From CAYSIX01 sp964431205 (GTDB lineage: Bacteria > Planctomycetota > Phycisphaerae > Phycisphaerales > Phycisphaeraceae), in assembly GCA_964431205.1 (NCBI GenBank), contig CAYSIX010000137.1:1-11074 (forward strand): a stretch of DNA of 11,074 nt. The letters are read 5' to 3'. The translations under genes and the position numbers were made by a program. This document shows positions 1 through 6,494 of this stretch, piece after piece (position 1 is the stretch's first letter; each line of letters opens with the position of its first letter). The notes under the pieces are model-generated. The model was not told the DNA's origin. It ran no database searches and saw nothing but the letters and a program-made list of their open reading frames with translations.

Positions 1-1278
1 GTGGGTGCCGTTGCCGCCGTTCTCGCTGGGCTTCATGCGGTAGGTGGCGGGGTTGCCCGAGCCGTCGCCGACGGTCATGGGCGAGCCGTTGTCGACCGAG
101 GCGTGGACGGTGGTGAGCAGGCCGGATCGAAGGTCGATCTGGGCCGCTGTCGACTCGGCGAGGAGGCTCCCGCCCAGGTACACCTTGGCCAGATCATCGA
201 ACTCGCGATCGATCTCGAGCGTGCTGCGGTCGATGACGACCGTGCCCTGACGGACCTCGACGCCCCAGCCGGTCAGGCTCGCGTCGGTGAGCGAGAGCAG
301 GTTGTTGAGGCTGGTGGCTTCGCGGCCGAGCAGGAAGATCGCGTTGCCGTCGACGACGGCGCCGTTTACGACGATGAGCGAGTTGTTGGAGGAGGCGCGG
401 CCGATGTCGTGCCGCTGGCCGCCCTCGGTCGGAGGGAACTGCTGACCGCCACGGACGTTGAGTCGGGAGCCGGGCCCGGAGACGAGCGTGGTGTTACCCG
501 GAGATCGCGCGGTGGTGCCCATGATCAGCTCGCGTGTGGTGACGAACCCGCCGTCGAGAACCTTGAGCTGATTGTTGGTCTGCTCGGGCTTGTCATCGGC
601 AATGTTGTCACCGAGCGAGATGCTCTGTGCGTTGTGAAACTCGGACCCTTGGCCGGAGACGACGATCGCGTTGTCGGACCCGCCCTGAAGGCCGATGATG
701 GTCTGGGTCTCGCTGACGACCTTGGCACCGTCGGTGATGTTCAGGACGTTGTCGGACCCGCCGTTGCTGCCGACGCGGAGGGCGGCGGTGCCCGCGGTGC
801 CGCCGGTGGCGCGTCCGAGCGTGCTCGGGCCGGTGAACTCCACGCGGTTGCCGTCGGCGCCGGCGGCGTTGCCGATCAGGAACAGCCCGGTCTGAAACTC
901 GCCGCTCTGGGCGACCAGGTGATTGGACTCGCCGGCGGCCGCGCCAACGATGGCGAAGCGCGACATCGTGTACAGGTGGCCGGCGCCGGTTGGGTCGATG
1001 TCCAGCGTGATCGTGCCCGACGTGTTGCGCAGGAAGAGGTCGCGGGTCTCGATGGAGCCGGACAGCGTGACGACATCGTCAAGGTTGTTGTTGAAGATGG
1101 CCGAGTCGTCGGGGCCGGGCACGCCCTGGGTCCAGTTGGAGTCATCCAGAAAGCCCCCGCCCGTGGAGCTGCTCCAGACGGTGGACTGGGCACGGGCGGC
1201 ATCGGGGACGAAAAACGCGGCCTGGACGAGGAAGACGCCGGCCAACCAGCGCCTGAGTTCGACTCGCTTACTGAACAC
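1..1278 (-). CDS. secreted beta-strand repeat protein, probably PEP-CTERM surface protein (3' end outside window)
   Basis: This is the first 426 codons of a minus-strand gene that is open through position 1. The start is GTG at 1278-1276. It is chosen because GGAGGTGA (1292-1285), an excellent match to the 16S anti-SD, lies 6 nt upstream, and because the protein then opens with a clean Sec signal peptide: basic n-region SKRVELRR, hydrophobic core, cleavage after ARA-Q near residue 31. The mature protein begins with a W..ST..G.FLDDSNWTQGVPGPDD-AIF pattern, which is typical of large secreted beta-strand repeat proteins of Planctomycetota and Verrucomicrobiota. Degenerate beta repeats follow, with units such as LRVGSNGGSDNVLNITDGAK and IIGLQGGSDNAIVVSGQGSE. 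The body is rich in Gly, Ser, Thr, Asn and Asp, and no catalytic motif is visible. Such proteins often end in a PEP-CTERM tail, but that end is not in the window. A structural or adhesive surface role is inferred from the family. It lies 51 bp downstream of the Tat protein gene and may be cotranscribed with it. Confidence 0.85.
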   Translation of the reverse strand, partial: MFSKRVELRRWLAGVFLVQAAFFVPDAARAQSTVWSSSTGGGFLDDSNWTQGVPGPDDSAIFNNNLDDVVTLSGSIETRDLFLRNTSGTITLDIDPTGAGHLYTMSRFAIVGAAAGESNHLVAQSGEFQTGLFLIGNAAGADGNRVEFTGPSTLGRATGGTAGTAALRVGSNGGSDNVLNITDGAKVVSETQTIIGLQGGSDNAIVVSGQGSEFHNAQSISLGDNIADDKPEQTNNQLKVLDGGFVTTRELIMGTTARSPGNTTLVSGPGSRLNVRGGQQFPPTEGGQRHDIGRASSNNSLIVVNGAVVDGNAIFLLGREATSLNNLLSLTDASLTGWGVEVRQGTVVIDRSTLEIDREFDDLAKVYLGGSLLAESTAAQIDLRSGLLTTVHASVDNGSPMTVGDGSGNPATYRMKPSENGGNGTH

Positions 1279-1284
1279 TCTGCC

Positions 1285-1292
1285 TCACCTCC
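1285..1292 (-). promoter_or_regulatory. strong Shine-Dalgarno site of the beta-repeat gene
   Basis: GGAGGTGA on the minus strand matches the consensus ribosome-binding sequence over eight bases and sits 6 nt before the GTG at 1278. It fixes the start codon and suggests efficient translation. Most other genes in the window have weak or no SD sites. Confidence 0.75.
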
Positions 1293-1329
1293 AGACAAAC
1301 TTCATTCCGGGAGTCAAGATTCTCACTCG

Positions 1330-2352
1330 TCACGTCCCGAGTGAGTACAACTGCGTCCGAGCGTCGATCTGCTCGACCGCTGAATAATGGTCCGTGCTGA
1401 ACAGCGAGCGCATCGTTTCGGGCGGCAGGGGCATGCGGCCGTCGGTGAACAGCGTCGACTCAATCCGGGCCAACTGTTCCCTGGTCAGCGGGGGGTTCTC
1501 TCGATTCTCTCGGCCGTGCTCATCCGGCGGGGTGAAGCGAGCGTCGACAAGGATCGACGTCGGCCTCTCGATCAGGCAGCGCACCTGCGTCAACGACCGA
1601 TAGTCGAGGTGCGTCCACTGGAAGTCTTCAAACCGCGGGACTGCGCCCACGCGCAAGCGGTTGGGGTCGAGCAGAAAGACCGGCCCGGTCTCGACGCGGA
1701 AACCCTCGCCATTGAGGGTGTAATCCGCCCACTTGACGGGGTAATCGACCGTGAACTGCTGCTTGCCGTCGTCGCTGGTCCACGTTGTCGTCGCGGACAG
1801 CTCCCGCCAGTTCTCCAGCGCGCGTTGCACGTCCACGCCGGAACGCAACCGCTCGGCGGGCACACGACGCAGCCGCCAGTTGGCCATGCCGAACTCCGAG
1901 TGCTTCAGGACGGTCGGGTTGTTGAAGTGGGCCGAGGCGTGGGAACGTTTGGTGAACACGTGCGAGTTTGAGAAGATGATCCAGTAGTCGTAGCCCGGTG
2001 TGCGTTCGCCGGTCCGCGGGTCGGTCGTCAGCCCGGTCTTGGCCGGCACGCCCATGACGTACTCGTCGGCCGCGCCCGTAGCGGTGTCGACCAGCCGCCC
2101 GCGACACTCGATCTGTACGCGGACCCAGATCCCCGCGTCGGTTGGCGCGCAATACAGGTACGACTGCGGGAAGTGGATCGCGTCGGTGTCCGGGGCGTCG
2201 GGTGTAACGGTTTCCGCCGACGCGAGCGAGCCGGGCAGCGTACCGGCCATTGTGGCGGCGCTTGATACGGCCAGGAAACGTCGGCGTGTCCAGCCGGTGT
2301 CAGCGTCGTTCGCGGCTTGCGAGGTATTCGATGCCATGTGGATTGATCGCAT
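1330..2352 (-). CDS. Tat-exported protein of unknown function
   Basis: I do not recognise this 340-residue protein as a member of a named family. The N-terminus carries a twin-arginine signal: TRRRFLAV at residues 22-29, an Ala/Ser-rich hydrophobic stretch, and a likely cleavage after ASA-E near residue 47. Export in a folded state is therefore expected, perhaps with a cofactor or metal. The mature part (about 293 residues) is soluble-looking, with no further membrane segment. It is rich in aromatic residues and in His (for example GYDYWIIFSNSHVF and HASAHFNNP, residues about 123-148). Two in-frame ATGs are possible, at 2352 and at 2337 (residue 6, MASNTSQ). Neither has a clear SD site, and the second leaves a more usual Tat n-region. 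It starts 21 bp after the stop of the sialidase-like gene and ends 51 bp before the beta-repeat gene, so it probably belongs to the same operon. A role in handling the same glycan substrate is only an inference from position. Confidence 0.8.
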   Translation of the reverse strand: MRSIHMASNTSQAANDADTGWTRRRFLAVSSAATMAGTLPGSLASAETVTPDAPDTDAIHFPQSYLYCAPTDAGIWVRVQIECRGRLVDTATGAADEYVMGVPAKTGLTTDPRTGERTPGYDYWIIFSNSHVFTKRSHASAHFNNPTVLKHSEFGMANWRLRRVPAERLRSGVDVQRALENWRELSATTTWTSDDGKQQFTVDYPVKWADYTLNGEGFRVETGPVFLLDPNRLRVGAVPRFEDFQWTHLDYRSLTQVRCLIERPTSILVDARFTPPDEHGRENRENPPLTREQLARIESTLFTDGRMPLPPETMRSLFSTDHYSAVEQIDARTQLYSLGT

Positions 2353-2373
2353 GCGGTGCGTAGCCGTCGCGAA

Positions 2374-3573
2374 TCACCGGTCCTGAACGCGAACGATTGC
2401 GGAATCGATCCGCCCGCCCTGGGACGTGGGGGACATCTCGATCCGTGCCCAGACGATCACGACGCGGCCGTTGGGCAACTGGGCGGCCGATGGGTAACAG
2501 ACCGATCGCGACCACTCGGTGTCCTCGGGATCGGGTGGTTCGATCGAGGCCAGCTCAAACGGCTTGGACCAGGTTCGGCCTTCGTCATCCGACGTGCGGA
2601 TCGCCAGCGACGTCCGCAGCGGCGGGGCGGAGGCGGTGTAGGTCAGCAGCAGCCGGCCGTCGGCCAGCGTGATGACGTTGGGCGACGAGTCTCCGGCCGT
2701 GATGTCGGTCGGCTCGGGGGTAGACCATGTCTGGCCGCCGTCGTCGGAGCGGCTGAAGCGGAGCACGGCGTCGCGGCTGCGCACCACCATGATCAGCCGG
2801 TCGGAGGGCAGTTGCGCGATGCACGGCTCGGCGGCGCCGCCACTCTCTGGCTTGACGGGCTCGGAACGTGTCCACGTCTGCCCGCCGTCGGTCGACCGCA
2901 GCGCGGCCGACTGCCAGTTGAGAAAGTCATGCGTGGGAAGAACGAGCGCGCCGTCGGCCAGTTGGACGCCGTTGCTGCGACAGCCCCAGCCGGTGCTGTC
3001 GTGTACGCGTTGTTGTTCGGACCAGGTTCGCCCGGAGTCGTCCGACGTGCGGCACATGATCACAAACGAATCCGCGCCGGTGGCGGCCTTCTGACCCGGC
3101 TCAGGACGGATCGACGGGTACTTGTTCCACCGACCGGTCGTGTAGAACATGAACAGACGGTCGCCGGTGCGAATGAACGCCGGATCGAAGTCGGATCGGA
3201 TCGGGTCGTCCTGCAGGACCTCGGCTTCGGTCCAGGTCCGGCCGCCGTCCGCGGAAAACGTGCCGAGGATGACCTGATGGACCGAGCCCTCGAACGGCCC
3301 GGAGAACCACGCGGCGAGCAACCTCCCATCCGGCATCAGCACCACGCTCGGCGCGTGATTGAACCCATACAGGTTCTCGCGGTCGTATGGGTCGGCGGTG
3401 TGATACTCAAAGACCGTCGAGCGTGAGACGACATCGATCCCGCCGGGCTGCTCCGCGCGGGCCAGGCCGGTCGTCAGCAGCGCGGCCAGCACGACCCCGG
3501 CGTGCAGCGCGTCGAGTCCCGCTGGTCGCGGTCGATCCGTCCGCCGGTCGCGTCGTGTGTTCCAGATGTTCAT
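2374..3573 (-). CDS. secreted BNR/Asp-box sialidase-like protein
   Basis: The 399-residue product fits the BNR_2 'predicted neuraminidase' type, a six-bladed beta-propeller that cleaves or binds terminal acidic sugars. Five Asp boxes (S-x-D-x-G-x-T-W) are plain at residues 107-114, 177-184, 227-234, 276-283 and 328-335. The HAPSVVLMPDGRLLAAWFSG stretch (73-92) is characteristic of BNR_2. Possible active-site residues are Glu249 (in GAAEP), Arg265 (VVRSR) and Tyr360 (CYPSAAQ). The FRIP arginine motif of classical GH33 sialidases is absent. A hydrophobic segment at about 23-38 ending ARA-E at 41 is a Sec signal after an unusually long basic N-terminus. The ATG at 3573 overlaps the previous stop (ATGA), with a weak GGAAG upstream, which points to translational coupling. 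The substrate could be sialic acid, but other propeller enzymes of polysaccharide breakdown (GH or lyase families) share Asp boxes. Confidence 0.85.
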   Translation of the reverse strand: MNIWNTRRDRRTDRPRPAGLDALHAGVVLAALLTTGLARAEQPGGIDVVSRSTVFEYHTADPYDRENLYGFNHAPSVVLMPDGRLLAAWFSGPFEGSVHQVILGTFSADGGRTWTEAEVLQDDPIRSDFDPAFIRTGDRLFMFYTTGRWNKYPSIRPEPGQKAATGADSFVIMCRTSDDSGRTWSEQQRVHDSTGWGCRSNGVQLADGALVLPTHDFLNWQSAALRSTDGGQTWTRSEPVKPESGGAAEPCIAQLPSDRLIMVVRSRDAVLRFSRSDDGGQTWSTPEPTDITAGDSSPNVITLADGRLLLTYTASAPPLRTSLAIRTSDDEGRTWSKPFELASIEPPDPEDTEWSRSVCYPSAAQLPNGRVVIVWARIEMSPTSQGGRIDSAIVRVQDR

Positions 3574-6143
3574 TTTGCATCACTTCCCGGCCGCCGCTCG
3601 ACCTTCAGGACATGGGCGGGCGCGTACCCGTGATCGAGGAACGAACGCTCCACAAACGTCGTTCCCTGTGTGCCGTTGATGAGCAGGTCCTCGTCGCCGT
3701 CACGGTTCAGGTCGACCACCGTCGTGATCGGACCCTTGACGTGCAGGTCCAACGGCACGGGCTCTTCAAACTTGACCTGATCGGACGTGCCGACGTTCAG
3801 GCACACCAGGACGCGATGACTGCTCAGCGACGCCACGACGTCCAGGCGACCATCGCCGTTCCAGTCCGCCTTCTCGACCCAGACCCGTGATTTGAGGTCT
3901 GTGACGAGGATCGGCTCGGCGAATCGCGGCGCGGCCGCCGGCCCCGCGTTCTGGAAGTAACGGACCAGGCCGTAAGTGTCGCCCACGACCAGGTCCTCCA
4001 GCCCTTCGCCGTTGAAGTCGCCGGCCACGAGCGTGGTCCGCGCGCCCTGCAGGGCCTGGAAGTCGCCCTCGAAGTCGCCGTTCTGGGGGCCGACCTTGAT
4101 CGGATTGCCGTCAACGGTCAGTAGTTTCTGACCATCGACGTCAAAGGCGTTGGTGTTGCCATCGCTGTGGTTCCGGTGCAACCACACGTGGCCGTGCCAG
4201 TCACCGAACAGCACGTCGAGGCGTCCGTCGCCGTCCATGTCACGCAGGTAGGTGTAGAAGTGGCCGTCGCCGAGCTTCACGGGGTGATCGATGTGGACGC
4301 CGTCGGGCAGGATGCGCTCGGTCCGGTCCCAGAAGTAGGGCTTGCCGATGCCGGCGTTGAGGTGGATGGTGTAACCGTTGACCAGGTCGGGCCAGCCGTC
4401 GTCGTTCCAGTCCAGCACCTGGTGCGTGTCGATCAGCTTGGCGTTGCCCCAGGCGGTCCGGACCGGGGTTTGCTCGATGTCAAACAGCGGTTCGCTGGCC
4501 GTGCCGACGTTGGGGTAGAGGATGACGTTTGCCCCGGCCGAGGCGATCAGGTCGATCAGGCCGTCGTGGTTGAAGTCCACGGCGCGAGGCTTGGGCAGGC
4601 GGAGTCGGCTGACTTGGCCGCGCACGGGCAGGGGCCGCTCCTGCAACACCGGCTCATTGGCCGTGCCCACGTTGACGTAATATCGAAGAAAGGAGGGGCG
4701 CTCATCGCTCTCGGGGTCCCACGTGTAAGAGCCCACGACGAGGTCGAGCAGCCCGTCGCCGTTGAAATCGGCCACCGTCGGCGCGGCGCACCAGTCGCGC
4801 ACATTGATCGGATCGCCGTCGGCCTCCAGGGGTTCGACCAGCTCCAGCACGGGCAGGCCGTCGTCATCGCGGGCGCCGGTGTTGCGGTAGAAATAGACCC
4901 GACCGGTGATGTACCCGCCGGCCAAGAGGTCGACCTGGCCGTCGCCGTCCCAGTCCGCCGCGGCCATCGATGGGTAGTAGTCCTCCTTGAACACGCCCTC
5001 AGCCTTGACGGCGACCGGCTTCACGGGCAACGCCAGAAACTCGCCCGTCTTGTCGCGCAGGAAGCCCCGATACGCCAGCTTCCGGTTCTCGTCGGTGCTG
5101 ATGTTTCGATAGAACGCGACGCGGTTCTGATACGTCCCGATCAGCAGGTCCCTGGCCCCGTCTCCGTCCCAGTCGATGACAAGCGGTGCCGCGTGCACGC
5201 CGGCGTCAACGGGCATGCCCTCGGAGTCGAACACCATCCGCTCGGGCCCGAACTCGGGGCGCTCACGCGTGCCCCTGTTCATCTTGACCAGAATTTGTCC
5301 GTACTGCTCGCCATAAACGATGTCGGGCAGCCCGTCGCCGTCCCAGTCGTCCACGGCGATCTGCGTGCCGTCCTGGCCCGTGGTGGTCTTGCCCCAGCGG
5401 TCGGTTCGCGGCATGCCGTCGCCGATCCAGCCGCGCGGCGCGGATTCGGGCGGTGCCTTGTCGGCTTCCATCAGGTCGAAATACGCCGCGTAGTACGAGG
5501 GTTGATCGCCTTGCCGGGTGTGGGACCAGACAAGGCGACCCTCACGCCAGTCACCGACCGCGTTGTACAGGTGGCCGGCGCGTTCGGTGATGAGGCGGCG
5601 GCGTTCGCCGTCCGTGTAGCTCGTCGGCGCTAGCACCTCGGGGAACTCGTAGGGGATCGCGCCGTCGTACCATCGGAAAGGTCGATCATAGGGGCCTCGC
5701 GGGTAGGCGTAGTCGGTGTAGAACCGCGGGCGACCGTTGTCCGGGTCAATCCTCATGATCTGGAGGGTTCGCATGTCCGGCTTACCCGCAACGCCAAGTT
5801 CTTTCAGGGCCGCGATCCAGTCAACGGCCACCTGCGCGGGCCGCTCGTCGCTGTCCCTGCCGTTGAGGCGCACGTCCGCGGGGACTTCGAGCAACACGCG
5901 ACACTCGCCGCGTCCCGCCCACGCGACGTGCCGGACCGTCCAATCGGACGGCTGCGACACCGACGGAATAACCGAGGCTCGATGCAGCACCGCGGCCGGT
6001 CGCAAGCCTGACACGGCGGTCGCTTGAGCCACGGCTGAAGTAGCCAGGACGGCAGACGCGAGGAGTCCGAGTCCGACGGCAGGCAAGCGTGAGACACGAG
6101 CGGAACGCGTCGAGGCGGCTTGTCCGTCGATGAATAAACCCAT
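3570..6143 (-). CDS. secreted FG-GAP/VCBS repeat protein with ten calcium-loop motifs
   Basis: An 857-residue secreted protein. Residues 1-40 form a Sec signal (basic TRSARVSR, hydrophobic core, cleavage near AVAQ). Residues about 41-255 form a domain without repeats that I do not recognise. From residue 266 on there are ten D-x-[DN]-x-[DE]-G-x-x-D loops, starting at 266, 324, 397, 459, 523, 578, 635, 709, 760 and 811, spaced 51-74 residues and each followed by a hydrophobic beta strand (DLLIG, DLVVG). This is the FG-GAP/VCBS pattern, a calcium-stabilised beta-propeller like that of integrins, used in bacteria mainly for surface binding or as a scaffold next to carbohydrate-active domains. 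The start is ATG at 6143, preceded by AGGAG (6156-6152) 8 nt upstream. It is the first gene after the only long intergenic region and so probably the operon head. The next gene overlaps it by 4 bp. No catalytic motif is visible; polysaccharide binding is inferred. Confidence 0.9.
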   Translation of the reverse strand: MGLFIDGQAASTRSARVSRLPAVGLGLLASAVLATSAVAQATAVSGLRPAAVLHRASVIPSVSQPSDWTVRHVAWAGRGECRVLLEVPADVRLNGRDSDERPAQVAVDWIAALKELGVAGKPDMRTLQIMRIDPDNGRPRFYTDYAYPRGPYDRPFRWYDGAIPYEFPEVLAPTSYTDGERRRLITERAGHLYNAVGDWREGRLVWSHTRQGDQPSYYAAYFDLMEADKAPPESAPRGWIGDGMPRTDRWGKTTTGQDGTQIAVDDWDGDGLPDIVYGEQYGQILVKMNRGTRERPEFGPERMVFDSEGMPVDAGVHAAPLVIDWDGDGARDLLIGTYQNRVAFYRNISTDENRKLAYRGFLRDKTGEFLALPVKPVAVKAEGVFKEDYYPSMAAADWDGDGQVDLLAGGYITGRVYFYRNTGARDDDGLPVLELVEPLEADGDPINVRDWCAAPTVADFNGDGLLDLVVGSYTWDPESDERPSFLRYYVNVGTANEPVLQERPLPVRGQVSRLRLPKPRAVDFNHDGLIDLIASAGANVILYPNVGTASEPLFDIEQTPVRTAWGNAKLIDTHQVLDWNDDGWPDLVNGYTIHLNAGIGKPYFWDRTERILPDGVHIDHPVKLGDGHFYTYLRDMDGDGRLDVLFGDWHGHVWLHRNHSDGNTNAFDVDGQKLLTVDGNPIKVGPQNGDFEGDFQALQGARTTLVAGDFNGEGLEDLVVGDTYGLVRYFQNAGPAAAPRFAEPILVTDLKSRVWVEKADWNGDGRLDVVASLSSHRVLVCLNVGTSDQVKFEEPVPLDLHVKGPITTVVDLNRDGDEDLLINGTQGTTFVERSFLDHGYAPAHVLKVERRPGSDAK

Positions 6144-6255
6144 GCTCAGCGCTCCTGCCCGAGTGACGTGCGGGTGCGGTCGCCCGTGATCGACCTCCGG
6201 TGGGCCCGGGGCCGGTCGAGCCGGGTCGAGCTTGCCGCCGCGGCGCCAATCGTCG

Positions 6256-6287
6256 CAACCTAACGTTGTATCCAGGTTGTGTCAACC
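6256..6287. repeat. nested inverted repeats over the putative promoter (operator candidate)
   Basis: Three copies of the pentamer CAACC in alternating orientation lie together. CAACCT at 6256-6261 pairs with AGGTTG at 6274-6279 (12-bp loop), and GGTTG at 6275-6279 also pairs with CAACC at 6283-6287 (3-bp loop). The repeats cover the proposed -35 and -10 boxes, which is where a repressor dimer would bind. No regulator gene is in the window. Confidence 0.4.
6257..6285 (-). promoter_or_regulatory. possible sigma70-type promoter of the FG-GAP operon
   Basis: On the minus strand a perfect -35 box TTGACA (6285-6280) is followed after 17 nt by TAGGTT (6262-6257), which matches only three of six -10 positions. 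A start near 6250 would give a leader of about 107 nt before the ATG at 6143. The spacing and -35 are good and the -10 is poor, so activator help or a different sigma factor is possible. It coincides with the inverted repeats described separately. Confidence 0.35.
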
Positions 6288-6363
6288 CAATTGTCGGCTC
6301 GCGCGGTCGCCACCGCTCGGATTCCGGGTCGGCCGAACAGAAAATGACGTAAAATCATATTAT

Positions 6364-6377
6364 TCATAATATTATGA
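6364..6377. repeat. perfect 14-bp AT-rich palindrome
   Basis: TCATAATATTATGA reads the same on both strands. It lies in an AT-rich island about 80-95 bp upstream of the TTGACA box. An operator or a DNA-bending site is plausible; as the stem is AT-only at its centre, an RNA hairpin role is unlikely. Confidence 0.5.
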
Positions 6378-6494
6378 GATCTAGCCCTATTGGGCCTCGG
6401 CTTTCTGACAGCCGTATATTTCCAACTGTGGAACGATCGAGCGTGTTCATCAAGCTGTATACACACTGCGCGTACGGTGGCGTCGAACCCGCGG

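Larger units (their letters stand above)
6144..6494. other. intergenic regulatory region (351 bp)
   Basis: This is the only non-coding stretch over 300 bp. It separates the SGNH gene stop from the start of the FG-GAP operon. Going right to left it holds: a small inverted repeat CGGCT/AGCCG (6398-6402 and 6410-6414); an AT-rich island at about 6340-6378, in strong contrast to its GC-rich surroundings, containing a perfect 14-bp palindrome; a TTGACA element within CAACC/GGTTG inverted repeats (6256-6287); and a GC-rich leader of about 100 nt. I see no small gene with a believable start and SD, and no intrinsic terminator with a T-tract on the minus strand. Confidence 0.6.

Noticed and set aside
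1..1344. Long plus-strand open frame opposite the beta-repeat gene
   Set aside because: It is antisense to a gene with a signal peptide and strong SD. Its product is low-complexity Val/Gly/Asp/Ala text without motifs, as expected from the complement of GC-rich codons.
4167..5633. 488-codon plus-strand open frame opposite the FG-GAP gene
   Set aside because: It is the mirror of the Asp/Gly-rich repeat codons, reading as Val/Asp/Gln-rich sequence. No start signals or recognisable domain.
6395..6414. Small hairpin CGGCT/AGCCG as a transcription terminator
   Set aside because: The stem is only 5 bp, and on the minus strand, where the gene upstream ends, no T-tract follows.
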